A stretch of 64,000 bases of DNA, from the NCBI GenBank assembly GCA_958299035.1, contig CATQJL010000316.1, forward strand, positions 90,976,443 to 91,040,442. The letters are read 5' to 3'. This document shows positions 22,691 to 34,259 of the stretch, in pieces. Position numbers and translations under genes: made by a program. Position 1 is the stretch's first letter. The number at the start of each line of letters is the position of its first letter. The notes under the pieces were generated by a model that searched no databases, was not told the DNA's origin, and worked only from the letters and a program-made list of their open reading frames with translations. The stretch is from Cylicocyclus nassatus (lineage: Eukaryota > Nematoda > Chromadorea > Rhabditida > Strongylidae).

Positions 22691-24612
22691 CATCGTCATA
22701 TGTATGAAGCCTAAAGGCCCAAAAAGGCTACACGAACATGGCAGCTTGAGAAGGAAACCTCAATTTAATTCCAATGAACTGCTGAAAATTGCAATGTTAT
22801 AAAGAGTTTTCCAATTCAAAAAAGCCAGCATAGGTGAGCATGAATTTAACACTGACGGTGATATGAGCACCGCACACCCCACTTGCAAAAAAAAACCGGC
22901 ACTTACCTAGGGTGCAATAATGATAAGCCTTGCTTATGTGTAACAGAAGAAATGAGAGCGAAAAAGTGAGAGCTTCCTTGGAAGTTGAGTTGAAAATGGA
23001 ATTAACGCTGCGCTTCGGGACAAAATTGCACCAAAATCGGGACAAAACTAAAATGATGACTCCCGCCGGTGCACCGGATTTTGATGCGACTATCCATTTT
23101 GTGTGCGGATCTCCTGCGGGAGTCAATGGCGAGTGTTTGAGATTTTTCCCCGGGCATACTTCCTTCACTGAAATGTTCGCGATTTGCCCGAATCTCAGCG
23201 ATATCGCGTCGCTGTCTTCAAACGAGCGACGCAACCTAATCGCTGAGATTAGACTTCTTTTCTGAAAGGTTTTTTGATCGTTTCTTATTTTTTTGTTTTT
23301 TGTTTACTATCTCAAAAATAGTTCTATTTTGTCAGAGTGCATTACTTCCCCGTGAATCGATCCTCTTGTATCCATTTTTGGTGCTATCCGTGGCCCAAAA
23401 TTTTAAAGGCGTGGATTTCGCTCAGACTCGGTCTAGGGGTTATTCGACCCGCTGGAGCCGAACATCATGGTTATTTTGTGCGGTACGCGACATTTTCTGG
23501 GGCTACCGTAGGTATACGGTAGAGGGTCGAAATCGCCTCGCTCTAAATTTGTTGTGGGGGAGGGATGTTCTTTGGCGCGCCGAACATGATTATCATGAAG
23601 ATTACTTAGGAAAGCGCCATTTTTTTGCAATCTGTGTCAACCACAACAACAATTAGCAGTTTGGGGTCAATTTAGAGCCTGGTAAAGACTTCATCATGTG
23701 AAATGAACACAATATTCGTGATCAGAACATAAAACAACTTCACTGCGCAAAGATTCAGGCAAATCTATGACTTTGACACCTACCATATACTCACTCCGCG
23801 TGTATGTCCCAAAACGCGATGTGAGCATGATTTTTGTGATCAGCATGTTGAATGACTTCTCTAGACGAAATAGCCAAATCTATGGTTTTGTCTCCTTACG
23901 TGTTCCTACCGTGACCCCTAAAAAATGTCGTTTTACCAAGCACAATGATTATGATATTTGGTATCAGTGGGTCGGATGACCCCTTTGAACCGAGTTCAAG
24001 CAAAATCAATTTTGAAACAGTGAGGCCCAGATACTGGATTAGAGTCAGATTTCAATGTGATTATGCGGTTGAATTGATTCTGGACTACAAGATGAAAATA
24101 CAAATGGAAAAAACCGGCCGAATGTAATACAAATACTCAAAAGTAGTTTGTGAAGGTATACCATGTGTTCAAGTGGGAGGTTGCATGAATCGCCGCAGAA
24201 GTATGTCCATAAACAAGCAACTATGATTTAGTCGCTGCGATTTTGTCGCTACTTGCAGCAAATCGCGACGACCAGAAGTCGCGACGATGAAATCGCGTGG
24301 TGTATGCCCGGGCCTTTAATGCTTGCTAGGGTGTAAGGGTAGCATCAGAAACTCGTCCGGGTCCTCACAAAATAGCCCAAAAAGGTGGTTTTTTGAGGAA
24401 TTCAAGCTTTTTGAGTGCCATATTTGGAATCAGCGCCATGAAAAGGCCTGGATGATGTAAAAATATGGAAATCGAGAATCTGCCCGGACGCTGCCTTCAA
24501 GCTTTGTATCATAGAATTTGACCAAAATGCTTCGTACAACTGCATAAACCTAGACAGTAAACAATTTCAGCACAATAATTATCTGCTTAGAAGTCTCCAC
24601 ATATGTAGTCTA

Positions 24613-25987
24613 CAGGGTGCTCCAAAATTACCTGCGCCAAATCTGCAGCACTGCCACGGATAAACCACTGAGAAATGTAGGCTCAGATTTGTGCCATAGA
24701 ATGTCCTAATCAAACTCTATTAGATGCATTTTACAGAATTCAGAAGGACGAAGACCTCCTTTCAAGAATGTGAGGATTGAAAGAATCAGACTAGCCGTTT
24801 TGAGAAAAAGCTAAGATGGGATTTCTAGAACTTCATGTTTTGCTCTGCAACTAATAAACTTGAAGTCTTCCATTCTGAACCATTCCGAACTGAGGTTGTA
24901 GAGCACGCTTTGCACTGTTACACAGTCTTACAAGGGAATGGTCAGAAGTCGAAGTGGCCAATCCATACAAGCTGCATACCATTCGATGCAGCATAAAATG
25001 CTGATTTCAAATCTGTCTTCCATATCTGCAGAGCGCCGTTCTAAGCGAAGTTATGACCAGCTTTAGTGCGAAAAAATCGTACACAAAAATTGCGTGATGA
25101 GGCGCATTATTGCACTTTTCGCTCACCTTTAGGTACTGGCCACATGAATTGACCTAGATGCATGTTTTGATCTAGCACTGAGCCAGGTATGGCTTTGTAC
25201 GGCCGAGTTTGCCCTTTACACACACAATTTCTTAGCAAAATAGTGGCCTTCAACGGCTTATAATTTCGTCCACAAAAGCGCTCTGCAGATAAGGAAGACA
25301 GATTTAGAGTCATCGTTTTATGCTGCATCTAATGGTATGCAGCTTGTATGGATTGACCACTTCGATTTCTGAACATTCCCTTGTTAGCTGCATTTACTGG
25401 GACTCGTTCTTTCGCGAAATACGAAAAGGTTTTTGCGAAAAATACCTGCGTACGAACAACGATTGTATGTTCGAAATTGATTGTAATTTCTTTATTTATG
25501 AGAGCTGTAGAAAAGCTTTTTTTATTAGCGTTTCGTGAAAATAGCTTTGAAGCTGATTTAGAAGACATTTTCTGATTCTCAAGCGCACTCAGCAGGGCAA
25601 AAATAACACTGATTTTCGATATGCTGTCTCCAAGCATGTTTTTGAAAAATCGAAAATCCATCTTTAAATCGGATTTTAGATTTCCAAACTCAAACAATAT
25701 TAAAGGCGAAGGCTTGTTCTACTTTAAAGCCTCTCAAAACAAGAGGAAAGGTTCTAACGAATATCGTGTAACCTCTCAAACAGTCGTGCCTGCGTACAGA
25801 ACACACTCCGACTGTCAAGAGGATTTGAGATTTTTTCGAAAGATTAAGCAGCCAAATTCTGATTTGACTGTAACATCACGATGCTAACGGTTGGTGGAAA
25901 CATATGCATGCTTGAGCCGTAAACAAGCCCGCCTTGTATGCTTCTAGCACCCAAGCAAACACGCGCAGGTAATTTTGGCGCACCCTG
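24613..25987. mobile_element. TA-flanked TIR element upstream of A1
   Basis: The left end CAGGGTGCTCCAAAATTACC and right end GGTAATTTTGGCGCACCCTG are inverted repeats, flanked by TA (24611-24612 and 25988-25989). The termini resemble those of the mariner-type MITE at 4530 (CAGGGTG). The interior carries another fold-back unit (24931-25381). No intact transposase was found; the 122-codon minus-strand ORF at 25329-25697 has no DDE-type motif that I can see. The right end is 34 bp before the start codon of A1. Confidence 0.8.
24931..25381. mobile_element. Nested fold-back element
   Basis: CAAGGGAATGGTCAGAAGTC and its reverse complement (ACATTCCCTTG, allowing mismatches) bound about 450 bp. The internal arms match: AAGCTGCATACCATTCGATG with the reversed CATCTAATGGTATGCAGCTT, and CTCTGCAGATAAGGAAGACAG with its reverse. 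A related copy is at 49770-50205. Confidence 0.7.
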
Positions 25988-26021
25988 TAGTCAACTCACT
26001 AATCAAGCGCTCACCTAATCC

Positions 26022-28794
26022 ATGGAAGGTTAGTTGTTACTTTTCTTGAAAAGTGTCGTTTTGCATCATCCATCTAGGAAACACCGCAACTTTCATAATA
26101 AGATCAATCTATTGTATTCCATCAATGATACTCTACATCTTCGTGCTGATAGCTCTGATTATGGAAAAAAGATCAGCGTCGTATCATGCAAGATACTTCT
26201 ATTCTTTGCTTATCATGCAAGCAATTCTGGCAAGCCAATGTTCTTGCTCATTCTGCGTAATTAAAGCATTTCAGAACATTATTGCGTTTATGGATCTTTT
26301 CTATGTGAACCTGGCGAGCAATATTAGTACCAAAAGTTGGCTGCGTTTTCTCTACATGAACATTCCAAAGTTGGTTAGCACTGTTGTGAGTTGTTGTTAT
26401 TAAGTCTTAAAAACGCTTCTGGAAGCAGGACGAGAGGTGATTGCAGCATGGTTTCCTTTCATTGGCAATCCACATTATCACTTCGCAGAAGAGCATATGA
26501 ATTTATTTTTTGTGGTAGAGTTGGACGAAATCTTTTGTTGATTAAAATTTAAAATGATTATTTGGTGGGAATTTAGAAATCTCTTAAATGCGCTGGATTG
26601 GAATAATGAATTTCTGGAGTGCGTTGAAACGTTTGAAAGATCTTTTTCGATAATGTGAAGTGACTAACGCCTCACTGGGATGGGAATCAAGACGCGTAAA
26701 GCTGAAAATAATGTCGTGACTTGAGAGATGCTTTTTCTGACGGATGCCATGCTGAGGCTTACAAACAATTATTTCAAAATGCTACACAATTTCAGACCCA
26801 CGCCTGCACATTTCACGCAGTATTCATGCAAACTTATATGACTTTCTCCATATCACTGTTCCGAATGACACTCATAACACATCCGACAATGCATATAATG
26901 GTACGTATCCCCGCAATCGGAAATGTGCTTTGAGTTAGAGGTTCAAGTTAGTCCACTTGAATAAATCAAATAACTATATAACCTACACTTGAGTGATAAA
27001 TTCTCGGGAATATATTAGAACAGTTTTAGATATGGAAGTTCGCTCTTCCGGCTAGCGTTGTTGTGAGCCTACTGACCCCGCTAATTTCAACTCATAAGCT
27101 CTTCACTGCAGATTGTTATTTCAAAGAAAACGCAGTCATCGGCAATTTTTCTCTTGTGGTTGATAATGTGGCTTCTTGAGTTCTTCCAGTGACCCTCACA
27201 TCATTACTTTTTCAGAATCTGTTGGCTGTTATCATGAAAGAGCTGCTGAGTTTCATGTGCTTGTTTACGCTATTCTCGCTTGGCATTAATATCGCTTCTG
27301 TAATAGTTCTGTGCATTCGTACAAGAAATATCAGGGATATCGAAGCGGAAAAGAATATGCTTATTCTAGCGCTTCTAGATTTTGCTGTGGAAGCAATCGT
27401 TTTTGGTTTGCTTGTGAGTAAATGCAGTCCAAAAAAAATAAAATATGTTGTCTCTGCGGTTTTGCGAATGCAAAAGCTTTCGTTCATCTTTTGTGATATT
27501 ACTTCAGCTCTCGTGTTTTTATTATCTGCTCAATCAATCACTCGAATGAATACATTTGCATCATTTGCTCAGGCATCTGCAGCTTCAAAAATGATTCATC
27601 TACTAACTACCGTTCAGCAAGATTCTCTCCAAACTGATAATTTCCGTCTCGCTGATGCAAAAGACATTGCACATAGCATTTGCATCAACAAAACATATTT
27701 ACTGCTTGCGGCAAAGTGTTGCCTTTGAGAAGATTCTAGATTGAGTCAAAAGTTATAGCAACAACACATCTCTTTTTGGACATCCACAAATCAGACAGAT
27801 TATTACAGGAAAGTGCTTCAAAATCCAACGCGATTTTTTTCTTTTTTAGCAGCTATGTTTTCCAGCTGAATTCTTTCAATGGAATAACTGCGGAAGTATT
27901 ATAATAATCGAAGATTTTTCCTTTCAACCCTTCAGTTGCTCTTAGCTGTGTCCGGGAACTTCAAGTATTTTTCGCGGAGGCAAATGTAATTCAGTGCGAA
28001 ATCTACGTTCGATAATAAAACTTTTGGTGTCTTCAATTTCTAAGCATTTCGCGGGTTTTGACATTTTTGTTTTGCGCAACTTCCTTGAAAATTGAGGGCT
28101 TTGAGAAAAATTATCTTGACAAGACCCCGGAAAGCCAGTTGAAGACGATCTGAGGAAGATTCACTGTGAAAAGGGGTTGTTTATTTTCAGTGAATTTATT
28201 TTTCGTCAAGCAACTGAAACCCCCAAATTTATAAGTTCTATCTAATTACATGAGGCAAAAAAGGTTTCAAAATTTTGGGGGTTTTCTGAGCGATTAGAAG
28301 AAATCAGTTCGTTCACAAAACTGCTAAGAGAAAAAAGCTGCATTGACATTATCAATGCTCTACTATCATCATTCTAAACAATTTTTGAAAAAGTTGACTT
28401 GCAAAGCTCTCATAAATTTTAAGTAGCCCTAATAAATGTTTTTCACTTGTACCGTGGAAGTAATATACAATAGTATTTAGTTGTTTGACGAGATGATTTC
28501 AGGTTGTCATATACTACAATCCCGGAGCTTTCGTGCTAATATCTAAATTGGTTCCACATTCTATGGATATCCTTATCTTTTCAAATGCTTATTTGATTAT
28601 GATATTGAACAAACGGATTCGTCAGCGAGTACTTGCTCTTATGAGATGTTCAGGTGACTAACATATCATCATGTGGTTGATTTACAATGGCTTTCAGCTG
28701 CTTGATACTTTTAGGAAAGTCAGATAGAAGAATTGCTACTAGGCCGAGCATCCGAAGTCACAAACACGGTCGTGTCCTTGTCGGTCGTTTCTGA
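26022..28794 (+). CDS. SRG-type serpentine chemoreceptor, copy A1
   Basis: Predicted seven-transmembrane receptor of the nematode SRG type, a family of putative chemoreceptors that act in the membranes of sensory neurons; the ligand is unknown. Eight exons join in frame to 313 residues: 26022-26028, 26078-26229, 26275-26385, 26796-26900, 27030-27167, 27216-27413, 28503-28653, 28715-28794 (TGA). TM1 is about residues 8-30 (FIIRSIYCIPSMILY..), TM2 42-66, TM3 93-116 followed by FRMTLITHP (112-120), TM4 128-147, TM5 178-204, an acidic AEKNMLILALLDF block leads TM6 (217-237), and TM7 contains DILIFSNAY (259-267) followed by LNKRIRQR. The basic tail includes RPSIRSHKHGR. The 7-nt first coding exon ATGGAAG is chosen because A2 has ATGGCAG at the same place. 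Intron 2 (26230-26274) uses a GC donor and is 45 nt without stops. AATAAA follows at 28900. No breaks seen. Family call fairly sure; the exact SRG-superfamily branch is not. Confidence 0.85.
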
Positions 28795-28899
28795 TCACTA
28801 CAATTATGCAGTGTCAAATTTTATGCGGGAGAACACCTCTCGAGTTGGAAGGAATTCTCGGATGTCTTTTGGCACGGCCTTTCTTTGCTCTGCCTATTG

Positions 28900-28905
28900 A
28901 ATAAA
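28900..28905 (+). terminator. Poly(A) signal of A1
   Basis: AATAAA lies 106 bp after the TGA stop codon of A1, a plausible 3'-UTR length for a nematode gene. Confidence 0.5.
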
Positions 28906-29134
28906 CATGTAAAGTACACATGAGAGCAAAGCAAAATTGAGCTCAAGCAAAGATGACCTATGCATTTGGAAAACGGTGACTGTACGAAATTCGTAGCTGA
29001 CTTCAAAGACAGAATGTGAAGCATGCCAATCAGGAATTCACAGCCATGACCGGGTCAGGTTGTGAAGGTCCGAATTGGGGTCATATGAAGGATGGGACAG
29101 GAACCTTCCTATAAGTGGCGTAATTATCCACGTT

Positions 29135-29295
29135 CTAAGGAAACGTGGCGTTAGCCACACACCTCGAAAGAAATTTTGGGATGCTTCCCAAAATTTTTGC
29201 TTTACAGAGTGAAGAAATCACTTGCACATTTTTATAACCCATGTAAGGAAAATTCAAAACCCCTTGCCCCCTCGCCTCGGACAGCCACTGCTACA
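29135..29295. repeat. Degraded hAT-MITE relative
   Basis: The blocks GGGATGCTTCCCAAAATTT and GCACATTTTTATAACCC match the interior of the MITE at 11658-11952 (GGAATGCTTCCCATAATTT, GGCACATTTTTATAACCC). The termini (GTGGCGTTAGCCA, CAGCCACTG) are eroded and there is no clear target duplication. Confidence 0.6.
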
Positions 29296-29374
29296 AGTAC
29301 ATCTATTCGTATACCACACATTCCTGCATTATTTCTCCTTCGGATAATCGCCTAGTCCCTTCTGGCGTCAATTA

Positions 29375-30856
29375 TTAGGTCGTTCCGAAAGTAATGTCTT
29401 AGTAAAGTCTTTTTTCAAATGTATGCCACATCTCGTGGAACAAAGATGTGTAGGAGATTCTGGTAGCATTTGATGCAGCATTTCATTCTCTTTCTAATGG
29501 TTATGAAGTTGTTGCAATACGGTCAATGAGCTTCCAGAAAAATGTCAAAATCTGCGACCTACGCTATTTGAGATGGCCAAGTTTCACAATTTTTCTAAAA
29601 TTTTATAACGAACCTCAAAAGAAGTCCAAGTGATGGATGGATAGAGCAAACCCTACAGGAAACAGCACAACTTTTTTCTACTTTCCAGAGCTCGTTATAA
29701 TTTTTGTACAGATTTTTTGATGGCCACCGAATTTTAGCAGGCTCGTCTCAGACAAAAGTGCATCAAACGCCAGCAAGTCTCCGGATTTTGAAAGTTAGAA
29801 AGATGGATTATGGTTTGGCAACAATTTTACAAACCAAACGAGCATTCACCGCTTCGGTTTAGCACTTTCGAAAATCGGGTACACCTTGGGGTGCCTTGGA
29901 AAAGTTGAATTATGATGATTTTATCTCGGAAAACTTGATGAATAGGAAACAAGAAACAACTAGTAGAAAGAGGAGAAAAAGCTGCGTCAAATGACACCCG
30001 AGTTGCTTGCCGTTTGTTGTTCTGTGTGGTTTAAAGGCAGCGTCCGGGCAAAAAGTCGATTTTGAGACTTTGTGCTTACCCGGGCCTATTCGCTACGCTG
30101 AATCCGAAAATCACCACTAAAGAGCGCGAAAACGGCGAAAAAGGGCTCTAACGCAGGAGGAAAATCGGCAGAGGGCGGGGCTGTCGCCAGGGTGGATTCA
30201 CGCTCCCAGCTTCCGGAGCGATCTTCTTGGTTCCTTTAGTGGCCCTAACATCGCTACCGGCCAAGTGCAAACGCGTGACTTGAGATCGGAACCGAGAAGA
30301 TCGCTCCAGAAGCTGGGAGCGTGAACCCACCTTGGCGACAGCCCCGCCCCCTGCCGATTTTCCTCCCGCGTTAGAGCCCTTTTTCGCCGTTTTCGCGCTC
30401 TCCAGTGGTGATTTTCGGATTCAGCGTAGCGAATAGGCCCGGGTAAGCACGAAATCTCAAAATCGACTTTTTGCCCGGACGCTGCCTTTAAGTTGACCAA
30501 ATATGCAATTCGATAGCATTGAAAAATTGATTCCAGAAACTCTAAGAAGCAGGCTAAGGAGAAGGAAAAATTATCCTGTGTCCTATAGGGTTTGCTTTAT
30601 CTAACTGTCACTTGCACATCTTCGGAGAATAGGTACAAAAATTTAGAAAAATAGCCGAACTTGACAATGGCAAAAAGCATGAGGCGCAGATTTTGGTAAT
30701 TTTTCGAGAGCTCATTAAACATTATGCAGCGAAATTAGAACCATCAGAAAGAGGATGAAGGCTGCATCGAATGCTTTTAAAATCTCTTGAAAACGTTGAT
30801 TTCACGAATAGTGGCGTTCATTCGAAAAAAACGACATTACTTTCGGAACGACCTAA
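29375..30856. mobile_element. Mariner-like MITE carrying a nested element
   Basis: The ends TTAGGTCGTTCCGAAAGTAA and TTACTTTCGGAACGACCTAA are perfect inverted repeats flanked by TA (29373-29374 and 30857-30858). The arms continue inward (GATGCAGCATTT..; GGATAGAGCAAACCC with the reversed GGGTTTGCTTTATC). The centre is interrupted by the TTAA-flanked element at 30035-30487. No transposase ORF. Confidence 0.85.
30035..30487. mobile_element. piggyBac-like (TTAA-flanked) fold-back MITE
   Basis: AGGCAGCGTCCGGGCAAAAA and TTTTTGCCCGGACGCTGCCT are perfect inverted ends. TTAA sits on both sides (30031-30034 and 30488-30491), the target typical of piggyBac-type elements. The arms are long (about 200 bp), for example GGCCTATTCGCTACGCTGAA with its complement and GAGCGATCTTCTTGG with CCGAGAAGATCGCTC. 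Partial copies: about 15600-15705 and 24482-24500. No coding capacity. Confidence 0.8.
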
Positions 30857-30859
30857 TAA

Positions 30860-33036
30860 AAGGGTCGCGAAACGACATTTTTCATTTTTCCAGAAAAGAT
30901 TGCGAGAAGCTCCCAGTAGAGTGAGCAAACTGCCTAGGCAAACAGTTTTAGTTGCGGTCTTTACGATGTAGTAGATAAAAAAGGTCAAACGGTATTTATA
31001 ATTCCTCATTTGCGAAGCACTAGTTATGAGCACACATTGGTTTTTAGAAATAACAGCTGTGAAAACAGATTACATCCTTTTATTCCAGCCATTCGGACCA
31101 CTTAGACTTGAAAATTCCTTGTAGTCACCGAGTTTTCAGATGTCATATGTAGGATTAGGTTCAGAACAAAATTGCTAGTGGAAAATTTTCTTGCAATTGA
31201 TTATTATAAGACGCTATTTTAGCTACTTTTCTTCTCCTTCTTTTACTGAAAAAAGTTGCTTGCAAATTTCTTCATTCTTCACGAATTTTTCTAGACGGTT
31301 CAATGAAATTGAGAGAACAACATAAAGCACCGTTGACTCAAAATGGGTTCGATGAGATTTTGATGCCTAACAGTAGCTGAGAACTGTATAACTGCCTAAC
31401 CCGCGCCCATTCAGTGGTTTCCGCTACCACGCGGGGATGAAAATTCGACTACTTCATCCGGGAACACCCAAGGCACACTTGTCTCGTCTGTGTCTCTGCC
31501 CTGCGGCTGACCGGCAGGCGCAAGGAACTCGTCTGATGGATTTTGAGGGGCCCCGAAACTCAGTAATTTGGGATTTTCGTTCAACTTTCATTGGTCCTGA
31601 GCTCGGACTCGGCGTGCGCAAGAGGTGCGAAAAAGGATAAAAACTCGAAATGAAAAAGTTGGGCAGAGGTGCCTTTATAAATACACGACTAGCCAGCCCC
31701 GCCACACTTACCAATCATAGCTTTTATGGTTACGAAGAAGTGTACTTTCTTTGACGGTATGCTTATTCAGGGCTCAGCACGAGGTGGCTTTTCCATTCTT
31801 TCGAAAACGAAGTCCCCCTTTGACTTCGCCCAAACATACGACATCCCCTATGACCGTTTATGAATAAAACGAACAAAATTAGCAAAGAAGAATACGAGAG
31901 CCCAAAAGAGTACGAAACAAACGGTAAAAAATCAGTAATGATGTTCGTATTCGAATTGGCGGCATACATTGTCCAGCGCGCACCATCGCGCGCCTGGAGC
32001 AGGATTGCCGCGCCATGCAAAATCTTTTGAGGGCTGTAACTAAGCGGGGAGAAATGCGTTTGGAAAGCTTCAAGAACTCGTTTGTAGTGTTTTGGATGTA
32101 GATTAAGATTATGTAAAAAGCTTGAAAAAAGTATGTGAAGGGAGTGAAATTTATGACTTTTTCTTTTTACAGCCACCTCAGGTGGCTGTCTAGGTGGCTG
32201 TAAAGCCACCTAACTCCAAAAAAAGTTTGCCGCCACTTTAGTTCACATAACTTTTTCATAATTTTTTGCACATAGTACTATCCCCCCATTGCCCATCTGC
32301 ACATCCATTTTGGTGTCATTTCATTTCCACTTCGCCGTAAACAAGCTCTTTGATTGTTTGGGAGACCATGATGCCGGCATGCCGACAGCGTGCCGGCGGC
32401 AGATCGAAAGACGGCGGTATGTTCTTCTGCAAAAACGATAACCCCTTTGCTTTTGACCTCCTAAACGATATCCAGCTTGCCCGGTAAGCCACCTGTGCCG
32501 AGCCCTGTGCTTATTTTGTTGTCGCTTTCACATTCACAGCACATTCACTTTTTGAGCATCATTTACAAGCGTTTTTGCGCTGACCTTACCAAAGGCGGTT
32601 GTCTGGAGAGGAAATCATGCAGGAATTTGCGAGATAGGAGAAAGGTAATGATTGCCTTTCAAGAGCGTCTGGAGAAGAAGCGGCGTGTACGTCCTGTATG
32701 TATCCTGTACGTTCTCTGCAGCTTTAGATCTTGTAAGATATTGTTCTGCAGACATCTTAGCGAGAAGACTGCTTCTATAGAAGTTGCCACTGTAACCGTG
32801 CAAGCTAGTTCAAAAACGGAACAGTGCTCCATATTGAGTGGACTTGACTTGGAAAGAACTCAGTTTTGTTCCGGAAGGTCACTTCAACATCGATGGCTAA
32901 GTGAAATTTAGAAAGACTTCCGTGTTTCGACAATGGTGACTAGAATAAGCCATCCGCGAGAAGGTATCCATTTGCCCGCTGGTCTGCTTTTGCCTTCATA
33001 AGTATCCGCATTCAAAAGAGACTTCTGAAAATTATT
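30860..33036. other. Gene-free stretch
   Basis: No supported gene. About 32160-32215 is a palindromic cluster (CAGCCACCTCAGGTGGCTG and relatives). About 32310-32370 is a partial copy of the 10.6/13.1 kb dispersed repeat. ORFs of 144-148 codons (31763-32209 minus, 32477-32911 plus) show no family signature or exon context. Confidence 0.45.
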
Positions 33037-33038
33037 TA

Positions 33039-33989
33039 TTAGGTTGTCCGGAAATTAATGTCCGTTTTGAATTTCAACCGCAATAAGTCATACATTTTTC
33101 ATTCCTGAACAGCCTACAAGGTACCATTCGATAGAGCAAAGCAAGCTCTACAAGATGGTAATCTTGCTTCAGCAACGGCTTTGATCCACTTCAAGTTTCG
33201 AGCCAAAAACTAAAATGATTCAACTGCCCGAAAAATCGAGAAAAATCATAACTCAGTTCATAAGAGTCTTACAAAAATTCTAACTTGTCCACGTAAACAC
33301 TATCCACATAAGACATCTATGTACGCCGTTGCCGTAATTTTTCCTCTGTCAGAAATCAAGAAAACGAAAATTTTCATGCTCTTGCCAAAGTGATGCTGCG
33401 TCGTTCCCACATAAGTAGATGTGTACTACAAATCTGTAGAAGTACAAACGTAAATTTCCAGCTCTCTACAGGCTTTAGTTCTCGAGAAATATCGAATATA
33501 GCTTTCATTAGTCAGGTGGTCCAAGCTAAAATTCAAATTTCTCGAGAACTAAAGCCTGTAGAGAGCTGGAAAATTTACGTTTGTACTTCTACAGATTTGT
33601 AGTACACATTTACTTATGTGGGGACGACACAGCATCACTTTGGCAAAAACATCAAAATTTTTGTTTTTTCGATTTCGAACTGAGGAAAAAATATGGCAAC
33701 GGCGTACATATATGTCTTATATGGATAGTGTTTACGTGAGCAAGTTAGAATTTTTGTAGAATTTTCACGAACTGAGTTATGATTTTTCTCGATTTTTCGG
33801 GCAGTTGAATCTTTTTAATTTTTGGGTCGAAACTCAAAGTGGATCAGAGCTGTTACTAAAGCAAGATTGCTATCTTGCAGAGCTTGCTTTGCTCTATCGA
33901 ATGGTACCTTGAAAGCTATTCAGGAGTGAAAAGTGTATGACTTATTGCGGTTGAAATTCAAGACGGACATTAATTTCCGGACAACCTAA
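33039..33989. mobile_element. Mariner-like fold-back MITE, copy 2
   Basis: Same family as 19427-20381: TTAGGTTGTCCGGAAATTAA at the left, TTAATTTCCGGACAACCTAA at the right, TA on both sides (33037-33038 and 33990-33991), and internal arms including CTCTACAGGCTTTAGTTCTC facing its complement. It lies about 110 bp upstream of the conserved B1 5' block. No transposase. Confidence 0.88.
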
Positions 33990-34100
33990 TATTTCAACCA
34001 TTGTCGAGAAAAATTCGGCAGCTGCAAAAAAGGGTGTGAAGGGTTTTGAAGCTGAGCTCCTCAGGAACTCTAAGCAATGGCGTTTTGCCGATAAAGACTC

Positions 34101-34193
34101 TCACTGTAACATAGCCATTATCTTGTAAACGCTTATTTTGACACATCCGTCTGCCATCCTCCAACCCCCCATTTGCAGATTACGTATGCAGTT
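34101..34193 (+). promoter_or_regulatory. Conserved block upstream of B1
   Basis: The string of short matches CTGTAACATAGCCATTATC, TTGTAAACGCTTATT, TGACACATC, CATCCTCCAACCCCCCATTT and GCAGATTACGTA recurs with few changes before B2 (twice). It lies 67-160 bp before the B1 start codon. Promoter or 5'-UTR function is inferred from conservation while neighbouring noncoding DNA is not shared. Confidence 0.6.
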
Positions 34194-34259
34194 ACAGATT
34201 TCAAGTCTGAACATTTCAAGTTTGAACATTGCTCACTCACTGGTGTCCACATCACAGCT

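Larger units (their letters stand above)
21500..24612. other. Gene-poor, repeat-rich stretch
   Basis: No gene recognised. It contains a fold-back element (about 22114-22307), a GCAGC-rich low-complexity tract (about 22440-22690) and fragments of dispersed repeats (CTCCCGCCGGTGCACCGG near 23061; ATCGCGACGA.. near 24270). GCCCGGACGCTGCCTTCAA near 24482 is a lone end of the TTAA-type element at 30035. ORFs of 111-145 codons overlap these repeats on both strands and are not credible genes. Confidence 0.45.

Noticed and set aside
22797..23265. Overlapping ORFs of 145 (minus) and 111 (plus) codons
   Set aside because: Both cover GC-rich palindromic repeat text (CTCCCGCCGGTGCACCGG) and neither shows splice signals or a domain.
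31763..32209. 148-codon minus-strand ORF
   Set aside because: No recognisable domain; overlaps a palindromic CAGCCACC cluster and a dispersed repeat.
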